Origin: AM-0621 sp964573505
GTDB lineage: Bacteria > Planctomycetota > Planctomycetia > Planctomycetales > Planctomycetaceae
Length of the DNA stretch: 64,000 nucleotides
Assembly (NCBI GenBank): GCA_964573505.1
Contig: CAZNMS010000002.1
Span: forward strand, 12,475-76,474
Direction of reading: 5' to 3'
This document shows positions 11,001-23,000 of the stretch, piece after piece. The notes below the pieces were generated by a model that was not told the origin of the DNA, made no database searches, and saw only the letters and a list, made by a program, of their open reading frames with translations. The translations under genes were made by a program, and so were the position numbers. Position 1 is the stretch's first letter, and every line of letters begins with the position of its first letter.

Positions 11001-14000
11001 GTGAAGTCGAGAGTGCGAGCCCCGAACGCTCCATTCAACGTGAGCTTGCCGGCATCAGTGACTCCGAACGTCGGCGAGTAGGACGCAGACGAAACCGCCC
11101 CCGCTCCGATCAACGAAAAATCATCGTTACTGAAGCCGTTTGAATCGGCGTCGCCGACGAGCGTCAGTCCGCCACTGGGCAAAGCCGTGCCGTTCGTGAA
11201 GTCGACCGTCAGCGCGTCTGTGCCGTCAGCAAGATGCAGCGTGAAGGCGTCGTCTTCGGCGTTGAGGAAGTGCAGCGCGGTTGCGTCGGCTCGGGTCAGC
11301 AAGAGGCCGACGGGCGCGTCAGCTTCATCGACTTCGACAGAGAGCGTCAGCGCATTCGGCGCGGCATTGGCGTTGAGCGTGAAGCTGTCGACGTCGGCGT
11401 CAGTTCCGAGATCAATCGTTGCGGTTGCAGAAGCTGAGGTCGTTGTGAGCGAGACGGCGTCGGAGCCGGTGCCGGTCTCGAGATGCAGCGTGCTGAAGCT
11501 GATGTTGAGCGCGACAACGTTGTCTCCGGCAGCCGATGTGAGGTCGTAGCTCGTCGCACTGCCGCTGACCGTCAGGCTGTCGAAGCCGGTGCCGGTATCG
11601 ACAACGACCGTCTTTGACGCCGTGCTGAGCGTGACGCCGTCGGTGTCGTCGCCGGTTGAGATGTTGATTGAGGTATGCGTGCCGTCGACCGTCACTGTGT
11701 CGGTCAACTTGCCCGTTGTGATTTCGAGCTGCGAGCTGCTGCCGGTTGCGGTCAATGTGTCGTCGCCGTCGCCCGTCGTGAGCGTTGCGTTCGCATAGTC
11801 GCCGGTGAGGTTGATGAGGTTGTCACCGTTGCCGCCGTCGATCGTCAGCGTCGTTGCACTGCCGGTGAGAGTGACAGTGTCGTGCCCTTCTCCACTGTCG
11901 ATGCTCAGCGTTGTGATCTCGCCGTCGACGATGATCGTGTCTGCCCCGCCGTTCGTCGTGATGTCGAGCTTGCTGGCTGTGACATCGGTGAAGGTCAGCG
12001 AATCATTCTCTTCGTTCGACTGAATCAGCAGCTCGTTGAAGGAACCGGTTGCAGTCAGCGTCAGCTTGCCCGTTCCGGCGTCGATGCCGATGTCGGCACC
12101 GGAAGCTGCGATCGTCAGCGTCTCGTCGGCGACGATGTTGACGATGTCATTTCCATTACCCGCGCCGACAGTGTCGTTCGTCGCGATGTCGAGCAAGAAG
12201 TAGCTGACTCCGTAGAACGTCAGTGACTCGAACGCGACGCCGTCACTGTTGCCGCTGACGAGTACGGCGGATTCGCCCTCGAAACTAAGCGGTGTGATCG
12301 TGACATCGTCGGCACTGCCGAGCGTGCGGAGCATCGCTGACGGCACGTTCGAGACGATCGTCGGTTCGAGGCCGGTGAAGCTGATGACGCGCTGATAGCC
12401 CGCGCCGTTGAAGTAGAGCGTGCCGTTGCCGAACGTGTTGCGGTCGGGTTCGTAGACCGTCGAGATCACTCGACCGAAGGCGTCGACCGCGAGGATGTCG
12501 CCGGTCGCCGTTGATTGGCCGCCGCCGTGAACGGTGAGTCCGCCGGCGGGAATGGCGATGCCGTCGGTGAAGTCGACTTGCAGGAAGTCGTCGCCGTCGC
12601 CGAGATCGACGATGAGTTCGTCGTCGGTGACGTTGTCGACGTTCATCGTCGTGCCGTCAGTGCGATTGAACTGCAAGCCGCGATCGCCTTCGTTGCTGAT
12701 CGTGACGGTGTTGCCGCCCGATGTGCCGAGCACCGTCAAGGTGTCGTCGGCATCGTCGTCACCGAGATCAACATTGAGGACGGCGTTCTTCGAGTCGGTG
12801 CCGATCGTGACGTTGTCTTGCCCGTCGCCGGTTTCGAGATCGAGCTGCGTGAACGTGCCGACGACGGAGACGTCGTCCGTTGCGTCGTCGTTGCCGGTAG
12901 TAATTGTGACAGTGCCGAGATCGCCGCTGAGGTTGATGTCGGCGGCTCCCGTTCCCGTGCTGACGGTGACGGTCGTCGCATTGCCGCTGAAGCTGATGTC
13001 GTCGTTGCCCGAGCCNNNNNNNNNNNNNNNNNNNNNNNNNNNNNNNNNNNNNNNNNNNNNNNNNNNNNNNNNNNNNNNNNNNNNNNNNNNNNNNNNNNNN
13101 NNNNNNNNNNNNNNNTGATGTCGTCGTTGCCCGAGCCGGTTTCGATTTCGAGCTGATCGAGGTTCGTGAAGTTGATCGGAGTGTCGCCGAGTCCGGTGAT
13201 CTTGTTGGCGGTGATCGTGATCGTCTCGCCGTTCGTTTCGGTGCTGTTATCGAGCACGAGCACGTCGCTGCCGGTCGTGCTGCCGTCGATCGTGAGGGTC
13301 TGCAGATTGGCGAAGTAGATCGGGGGGCTCGTCTCTTCGTCGTTGCTCTGAGTGAGCATGCCGGAACCGAGATCGAGACTGATTGTGCCGCCGTCTTCTC
13401 CCGCGCTGGTGACAAGATTCACCGGCGAGTCGACGCGTACCTCTTCAACGAGCATGACGTGCTCGCGATAGGTCTCGACGCCGTTCTGAGTGATGACGAG
13501 CTCTTCGCCGTCCATATAGATCGAGACGTCGGAGCCTTCCGGCAGATTCGCGAGGTTCAAGTCGTCGGGGATGCCGAAGCCGAAGTCGTTGCCGTTGAGC
13601 ACGTCGACAACGCGGAACTCGACGCCGCCAATGGTGTGATAGGAACGCAGCGGATAGTTCGCGAACTGGCCCGTCATGCGGTCGGTGCCGTCATTGAAGA
13701 TGAGCGCGAAGTTCGACGACCGCGTGCCGTTGAGAGTGAGCGTTGCTCCGGTTTCGATCGCGACGGTGCCGGTGACGTTGAGCACGTCGTAAGAGGACGA
13801 GTTGATGTCGGCGGAGTAGTTCGTGCGGGCTCGCAGCAAGAGGCTGCCGGTATTGAGCGTCGTTGTGGCGCTCGGTGCTCCGGCGATGCGGAAGTCGCCG
13901 CTGATGTCCCACAAATCGGCGCTGATGATGCCGGGTGTAACAACGATGTCATCGCCCGCGATCAGCCGGATCTCGTTGAGCGAGTCGGTATTGCCCGCGA

Positions 14001-17000
14001 TCGACTTGCTCGAAACGGTGACGTCACCCGCGAACGATTCGAGGGTTACGTGCCCGTTCGCTTTGTAGTTGCCGCTCAGAGTGAGGTCGTTGTGCGAATG
14101 GATTTCGACGAAGCCGCCACTGGTGTTGACGGTGATGTCGGTCGGCAAGTTGTAAATGTTATTACCGTAAGTCACCGAGAGGCCGCGATAGATGTCGGGC
14201 GTTACATCGAGATGAATGTCGCCGAGTGCGGAGAGCGACAAGATGCCGAGTGCTCCGGTCGTCGGTCGCGGGTTATCGGCGAGCGTCAGATTGCCGCCGA
14301 GGAACGTGCCGTTCGGATCAATGACGCCGAGCGATGACGCATAGACGCGATCGGCGACCCACTCGGGCACCGTGACGTCTTCGCCCTGCGCGAAGGTGAG
14401 AATGCCGAGCGGGCTGCTGAGTGCGGGGTTGTATGAGCCGAGTGCCACTTGCCCTTGCGCGATCAGCGTCAAGCTGTTGACGACTTCGGGCATCGTTGTG
14501 TCGGTGATGTCGACCGTCGCACCGGAAGCGCGGCCGTCGTTGACGGAGTCGTATGTCTCGGGCACGACGCGAGCGATGATCGTTGCGTCGGTGATGAGTG
14601 TGTATTTCTTGTCGAGACCCGCGACGTTGCTTTGAGAGATCGAGCTCGTGCCGTTGACGTTGAGGTAGAGCGTGCCGGCGGCGGGATCTTCCGTCGTCGA
14701 GTAGACGGTCGTCGGATTCGCGGTCAGCAAGTTGATCGCCGAGAACGGATAGAGGAACGGGCTCGATTGCTCCTGCCAGCGATAAAGAGTGTTGTCTTCG
14801 GCGCGGCGGTAGTAGCGGATGCCGGTGACGGGATCGCGATAGAACTCGAGCCCGGTGACGGGATCTTTGACGCCCGTTGTCTGCATCGTTTCGAACGGCG
14901 TCAGCTTCAGTTCTTGAGGCCGCGCGATGACGGTGCCGCTTGCGTCGTAGACCGTTGACGTCGGGCTAAGCTCGGCGGTCGTGCTGTAATAGTTCTGACC
15001 GTTGACGCGCGATTGGAATTGGAAGCGACCGCGATGCAGACCGGTTTCGATGCGGTTGCCGCGTGCGATCAGCGTCAGGTTGTCGATCGCGTCGGCGTTG
15101 CCGAGCAAGCTGCCGGTGATCGAGACGTTGCCCGTATTCGAGATGATCGTGATGTCGCCGTTCGCGCGGAACGTGCCGGGCAAGAGCAGCGACGCTCCGG
15201 CTTCGAGTCGGATGTTGTTGTTGACCGACAGTGAGAGCACGCCCGGCGTCAGGATGTCGTTGAAGGCGACGAAGCTGACGGTGTCCGGTGCGGTGAAGCC
15301 GGTCTTGATGTCGAGATTCTCGCCGGAGTCGAGATAGAGCCCGCTGCCCGCGTTGACGGTGTTTGTCGTGCCGTCGACTTTGTTGAGCGTCAGTCGTCCG
15401 TTGTCGGCGGTCAGCGTGATGTCAGAAGTACTACCCCCGGCGTTGACTTTGCTGACATCGAGGCTGCCCGGAGTGAAGACGGTGATCGAGCCGTTCGCCG
15501 TCGAGACGTTCGGCAGCGTGAGTCCCGGCAGCGGATTGCCGACTCCGTCATGATCGACGACCGAGATCGCGCCCGTGCCGCTCGCTGTCGCGCTAATGGT
15601 GTTGCTTGCGACTTCGACGTTGCGGAAGCCGGTCACTGTCGTGATCGAGAGGACGTCGGCAACGAGATCAACATCGAGATCTTCCGGCACGACTTCAGTG
15701 ATGCTGCCGGTACTTGATGTGAGCGTGACGTCGCCGTGCGAGGTCAGTGGCTGCAAGAGGTCGAGTTGTTGATCGGCTTCGGCTTCTTCCTCAGCGGTGC
15801 TGAAGACGTTCGCGAGATCAGCCGCATTGATTGAGTTGATGAGCGCGGTGCGAGCGGCGACTCGATTGAGTGCGGCGTAAGTCGTCGGAGTGAGATCGGG
15901 AGCATTCGCCGCGAGCACTCCGGCAGCGCGAAGCGCGGCGCTCAAGTAGCTCAAGCGGATCGTCGTCGCGGCGTCTTCAGTTGCGGCATAGACGCCCGCG
16001 TTGACGTTGCCGAGCGTCATGTTGCCCGTTGACGAGAGCGTGATGTCGTTCGCGTCGCGGTTTGTGAGGCTCAGTGCTTCGGCCACTTCGAGCGTGCCGT
16101 TTGTGTCGACCGACAGCGAGCCGTCGAGCACTCGCAAGGCGATGCGCAGAGCGCGCGTGCCGACGTTGTCGATCGAGACGTTGCCCGCTGCTTGCGTCGT
16201 ATAGGTGAAGCCGGTGACGTCGGTCGTCAGCGAGAGGCCCGCATTGGCGGCTTTGAGCGTCACGTTGTTCGCGGTCAGCGGGTCTTCCGAATCGTGCGTG
16301 AATTGGCCGTTCGCAGTCAGCGTCATGTCGCCCGGCACAGTGACGTCGCCGAGAGCAATGTCGCCGTTCGCGGTGCTCTTCTTATGAGCGGTGATGACGA
16401 CCGGATTCGAGCCGTTCGCGCCGGTGAGAGTGAGGCTCGGCAGAGTGACGTTGCCGAAGTTTGTCAGCGTGAAGGCACCGCTGCCCGAATAGCCGTTGAG
16501 GAACTCGACGCTGCCTTGATTGACGATCGAGACCGAACCGGTGCCGTTTGAAGTCAGCGAGAATTGACTGACGGTCGAGTTGATGGCGAAGCCGTCGGCG
16601 AACGACGCCGTGACTTTGTGACCGGTCAGCATCGCTCCTGAGTGAGTGACCGAACCGTGCGGCGCGAGCAGTTCGAGGTCGGATGTCTTTGCCGTTGTGA
16701 CGTCGGAGTTTGTGAGTGTGATGTCGCCGTCGTTCGCACCGGCTTTGAGACTGATCGCTCCGCTTGCGAGCAACGTTGTGTCGATGTCCGTCGTCAAGTT
16801 GCCGATGCCGGAAGTGTCTTGACCGGCATGCAATGCGATCGAACCGGCAGGCGTTGTGCCGTTCGAACCAGTGATGCTGTTCGAGACGCTGAGGTTACGA
16901 CCGGCGCTAGCTGCGATGTCTTGCAGCGCTTCGAGTGGCCCGTCGATGCGCAAGTCTCGTCCGGCGGTCAGAGTGAGATCGCTATCGCTGCCGACCGTGC

Positions 17001-20000
17001 CGTCGTGATCGACGAAGACTTCGCTCGATTCAGCAAGCGTGAGATCGCGACCGGATGTAATCGAAATGGCACCGTCGGCGAGTAGTTGAGCCGGCGCGGG
17101 CAGCGTGCCTGCGGGTGCTCCGGTCGGCACGACTCCTTCAACGAGGACATCGCGTCCGGCGTCGAGTGTGATCGTGCTATCGGTCCCGGTCGCTCGCAGC
17201 ACGGCGTTGACGACGATGTCTTGTCCCGCCGCGAGAGTGATGTCGGTAAGAGCCGAGACGGAGTCGCTACCGAACGATGCGGACGAGCCGCTTTGCGAGT
17301 TATCGAAGATGCGCTGCGTTACGAGGATCGTTTGATCTTCGACAATGGGCTCAGTGCTCCACTGCGTGACGGCCTTTTGTTGCACGTTCTTTGTTGTGAC
17401 TTCGAAGGTCTCGAACTTCGGTCGCAAGCCGTAGATGTCGTGCGCGTTCGTGACGAGCTGATAGTCGAGCTGCAAGCGGCCGTCGTAGACGTCGTTCCAA
17501 GTTGAGGTCCAGTTGGCGCGGTAGTCGGTGAAGTTCTCGTAGACGCGGGTCGGATCCCAATAGGAGCTCGTCTGATAGAGGAACGGTTTGTGGTTGCCGG
17601 TGCCGTGATCGTTCCAATAGCCGTCCGAATACATCTCGATGCCGTTGCCGCCACCGTTGTCATTGTTCGGTTCGCCGCCGGCAAAGTGCGTGTAGCTGAT
17701 GTATTCGAAGTAATTGAGATCGCCGACTCGCTTGTAGACCCATTGGAGTCCGTAGGTCACGAGCTGATGACCGCCGAGCCAAACGCGATTGTCAGCAGCG
17801 ACCGCATCGGCGCGCGATTGCTGCGTGCCGTTCTCGATCCATGCAATGTGTTGCTTGCCAAAACTGTCATAAGTCACGTCGTCGCCGTCATAAGCCACAT
17901 AGGACCAATTGATCGCGCTGATTTGGTCGGTCGCCCATCCATTGAGGTAGTAGTCCGACGCGTGATACGTGCCGAAGGGGCTATAGCCGACGTCGTAAGC
18001 GCCGCGAGTTTCGTGCGTCGTCACTCCGGTGATGGAAGCCGTCGTCACGTCGTAGCCGGTCTGCGAGTAGATGTGAGTGCCGTTGATGTCGTTGTCGTCT
18101 TCGCGGCCCGACGCTGACTGCCAATCAGGGATGCGATTGAAGTCGACCGAGTTGCCTCCAGTGCGACCGTCAGTGATTGCGAACTCGCGCGTGCCGTTCG
18201 AGACGTAGTCGACGTACCAACGTGCCGTGCTGTTGTCGGAGTCGTCTAAGAACTCGTACCAATGGACGTAGCCGTTGCCGTCGGCGTAGCGCGAGTACGG
18301 GTCGTACTGCCATCGCTCTTCGTAATGGTCAACCATTGCCGACCGGTCTTGCTCGTAGTTCACATAGGCGTGATCGCGGTACTCGCCGACGTCTTCGTTG
18401 GAGTAGACCGGTTCGCCTTGTGAGACCACTCGCAAGATGTCGTCTTGAGCCCCGACCGGCATGCGCAAGTACTTGTCGTCCCAACCGGCGACGTTGATCG
18501 AGTAGATGCCGAGCGTTGATGAGTTTTCCCAACTGGGGTGCCATGCAACGACGGTCGGGATGCCGTTGATCGTCTGATTGCGTTCGAGGTTTGCGAACGT
18601 GACGTTGAAGAGACGGCGATATCCGAGTTGCGTGATGACCGCGAGACGTTGCGCATCGTTGAGTTGATTGAACGTCGTATTGGCATCGGTCGGCGCGGTC
18701 GCACCGGTCGCGCTCCAATTGATCGAGCCGTTCTCGTAGTCGACGTTCTCGACGAAGTACTCGCGAATGGTCGAGCCGTTGAAGTACGCGTCTTGATTCA
18801 GCCGGACGTCAGCAGTGTTGAAGTACGTGCCGATGCGGACTTCTTCGGTGCCGACTTGCTCGGTGACGGTCGTTGTGACGAACGAGACTTCGGGGACGTA
18901 GATCGTGCCGGCCATCACCTGACGGCTACCGGTCACGACCTGAATGGTCTGCTCGACTTGAATGAGGATCGGGCGCGGACGCGCGGACGTTGTGCCGTCG
19001 ACGGAAGCCGCGCCTTCGACGTTGACGTTGCGACCGGCTTGCACTTTAGCGCTGCCGCTACTGGCGAGCGTGCCGACGATCAGCACGTCGCCGATGCCGA
19101 GATCAGCAACGCGAACGACTCCGAAGAGTTGCTCGTCGGTCCAATTGCTGCCGATGCCCGCGTTGACTTCGAGCGCGTTCGTCGCAGTGATGTCGCCGTA
19201 GATCGTTGCGTCGCTGACCGCGTTGACGAGCACTCGACCGGCAACCGCCGAAGCGAAGATGTTGCCCGCGATCGTGACGCTCTCGCCCTTCAAGTGGATG
19301 CGGTCGAACGACTCGATCGTTGCGGGTTCATGACCCGATTGACCGGCGGAAGTGATGAGGTCATCGGTCGCTCGCAGATCAATCTTCGAGCCCGTGCCGC
19401 GCGTCTTGAGCACGGCGTCTTGACCGACGCTGATGTCCGTCGCGTCGAAGCGAATGAGGGAGTTCGCTTCGACTCGACCGAGCACCGCGACATGCGCGGC
19501 CTTCGTCACTGTGACGGACTGCGTATCGACGATCAGCGAACCATTGAGCGAACGCGGCTGACCGACATTGCCGCTCAGTGCGAGCGTTTGATCGCCTGCG
19601 AGAGTGATGCCGCCGCCGTTGCCGGTTGTCAGTACGCCGCCGCTGAGCCGCACGGGTTCGTCGGTCGGGCCGAGCGGTTCTCCGTCCGCGTTGACTTCGT
19701 TGCCGAGTTCGTCGGTCATCACGATCAGCGGATTGACCATCAAGCTGACTCCGGTCTCGTCCGTCCCGCCGGTCACGCTGAGTTGATCTGCCGCGCTAAT
19801 GATGCCGTCGACGAGCACTAACTCGCCGGATGTAAGATTGATGTCATCCCCCGCTCCGGCGGCGTTGATCGTGCCGAAGACATGCACGTCTTCCGCGACG
19901 TTGATCGTCAGCAGCGCGGGCGTTGAGGGAGTCAGCGTGCCGTCGCCGGTGCTATCGACGCGCAGTGCGCTGAGCTTGCTGACGGTGAGTTGCGGATCGG

Positions 20001-23000
20001 AAGTCGGTGACGACGGCGTCGCTTTCGTGCCGGTAATCGTCATGACACCGGTCGCTCGCGCATTGCCGCCGACGTTGACCGTTTGCCCTTTCTGATCGAA
20101 GCCGCGACCGCCGAATGTGATCGACTTCGAAGCCGTCAGACTGAGGTCCGCGTTCTCGCCGGTCCATTGCCCGTCGAGATTCGAACCGGCAAACACTGAG
20201 CCCGCGACGTTGATGATTTGAGCGTTGATGCTGAGCGAACTGTCGTCGTCCGGCGTTGCGAGCTTGACGCCCGAACCGACGTCGACGGTGCCCGTCACAT
20301 TGATGTCGATGCGATCGCGAGCGGTCAGCACCGCGCCTTGCCGATAGTTCTTGCCGTCGGCATCAACGGCGTCCCGACCGAACGTCACATTGCCGCCCGT
20401 CAGTGCGAGCGTGCTGCCGTCACCGAGATTCGCGACCGTTGTGTTGTAGATCGCGATATCGCCGTCGGCGTCGATCTTCATCGAGCCGTATGTCTCGAGA
20501 TCGCCGGTGATCTCGGCGGTGCGCGTCGCGTCGATGACGGCGGCGAAGTTGTCGTAGCTCGTGCCCGAATAACGCTCGACGTCACCGACATCCGCTGACG
20601 GTCGCGTCTGACGCACAACGCCTTCGATGACGATGTCTCCGCCCTTCATGACGAGCGGCGAGTCGGCATGCACTTGTCCCGCCGTCTTTGTGATCAGCAG
20701 CTTGCCTTGCTCGGCAGCGAGTTCGACGAGACTGAGGTCATAGCTTGCGGGACCGATGAGGCCGTCGACGACGAGATCATTCTTCGCTCGCAGTTCGATC
20801 GTGCCGTCTCCACCGATCGAGCGCAGCTTGCTCGTCGGTTCGATCAGCAAGTCAACGTGCCCGGTGACAGAATTCTTACCCGCCGTCAGTACGATCTGAT
20901 CGTCAGCGGTTAAGTGACCGCGAATGATGAGCGAGTTATCGGCAGTCAGCTTGATGTCGGAGCCGTCGCCGCCGGCAATCAGTTCGCCTTTGATATCGCC
21001 GTTCTGACCGAGATAGAGATTGATCGAGCCGTTGACCGTTTCGAGCACTCCGGTCACTCCGAGTTCGAGTCCGGCCGGCACGTTCGCTCCGGTGCCCGGC
21101 ACGTTGATCGCCGAGTACGCACGCACTTTGCCGCCGATGATCGCTTTGCCGCTCGCGCTGTTCGGGTCACCGAAGTTGACGACCGAGCCGGCTTCCGGAG
21201 CGTCGATCGCATAGATGCGATTCGAAGAGAGCGAGCCGTCGTTGAACGTCAGACCGAGCAAGCTGCCATTCGTCGTGCCGTTCAGAATTTGAATCTCATA
21301 CGGGCTCGCGTAGAGGAACTTGCCGTTCTTGAGCTTCACTTGAATGTCGGGATCGACGGGGCCGGTCGTCGGGTCGTCGGCAAACGTTGTGAACGTTGAG
21401 CCGACGGGATGATCGGCATTGTCCGAGCGAGTGACGGTGTAAGCGCCGTTACTCAGCGCGGCTTGAATGTCGTCCCGCAGACTCGCGATGCCAGTGTTGT
21501 CGGCGGTCGCTGCTGCGGTGATCGTCGCCGTGCCTTCGTAAGTGAAGTCGACGCGATCAACGACGATGTGCAACGTGACGTCGCCCGTCAGCTTGCCGTC
21601 GGCAGTGACGACGAAGCCGGGCGACTCGATCTCGTTGATATGTCCCGGCGGCAGAATGTTGATCGTGCCCGGCGCAGTGAAGTTGATCGCGCTGTCGGGA
21701 CGATGCGTGAGCAGTCGGCCCGAGCCCTGCACGATGAGGCCCGTTGTGTCGCCCTCAATGCCGCTGCCGCCGATGACGTTGATCTCTTTGCCCGCGACGA
21801 CGTCTTGCCCGACAACGAGCTGACCGTTGGCGCGCAGCGTCACCGTTGAATCGCCGTCGAAGTAGACCGGCACGCGACCGATGTAAGTGCCGTTCGGATC
21901 GCGCACCGCATCGATGCGACCGCCCGCGACGAACATGCCGAGAATGTCTGCTTCTTGTCCCGACGTCAGCGTGATCGAGCCGGCTTTGTCGTTGACGGTC
22001 AGCTCGCTCGCGGCATGCACGATGAGCGCCTTGCCCGATGAGTGAGCTTTGCCATTCACGTTGATGGCATGCGCGGCTCGCAGATACGCGCCCGTTGTGA
22101 CGAGCTCGCCTGCTTTGTTGAGAGTGTGACCGCCGATGAAGGCTTGCCCGTCGGTATTGATCGAGATGCTTGAGGGCTCGTCGGAGTACGTCGCGGTCTC
22201 GCTGATGAGATTGCCGTCCGCGTTAAACGTCTGCCGGACATCGGCACCGGCGTTGAGATTGCCGAGCACTTCAATGTCGCTCTTGCTCGTGATCGTGATG
22301 CCGCCGCCGGAGTCATCGGTCGTCATGCCGGCGGTTGTGATGCCGCCCGCCGTGCTGATGTAGACGCCGAGATGCTCCGTCGCGGGAGTCGCGAGCTTTG
22401 CTGCTTCTTCGGGAGTGACGCCTGCAACTCCGCCCGCAACGCTGACGGTGCCCGATGCGAGCATGCCCGTATCAATGAAGACTTGCTGACCGGCGCGAAC
22501 GCTGAGCGTTGAACTCGGGCCGGTGAAGTCGACTCCGCTGCCGGTGATCGTGCCGCCCGAGACGATCGCTCCGTAGAGATCAACGTCTTGCCCGCCGCGA
22601 ATGTCGATGCTGCTGCCGGCATCGCGAGAAACGATGCGCGATGTCGCATGCACATAGACGCTGCTGCCGAGCTTCGTATGAGCGCGGTTCAAACTCACTC
22701 CGTTCGCCGTCACTCCGCCGTAGATCTGCACGTCGTCTTTGACGTTGATGAAACCCTCGACGTAGACGAAGCGATCGGACTGCAAACGCAGATCAGAGTT
22801 CGCTCCGAAGACATTGATGTTGCCGCGCACGATGACGTCACTGTCGGAGTCGAGTGCGAGCAGCGAGTTATCCGCGAGCGTTGTCAGTGTGCCCGTCAGC
22901 AAGAACGCGTACTGAGTTTGAGCGAGCAGCGGATGATTCGGATCCGCCGCGCCGATCTGAGTGAAGTAAGCGCGATGATTGAAGCGCGGCGTGCCCGCAC

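Noticed and set aside
12736..13015. Apparent end of the giant gene in a different frame just after the gap
   Set aside because: The tail beginning ARATTTSAS is Ser/Thr/Arg nonsense produced by the 100-N frame shift. The proper frame after the gap continues the GDGDD repeats without a break.
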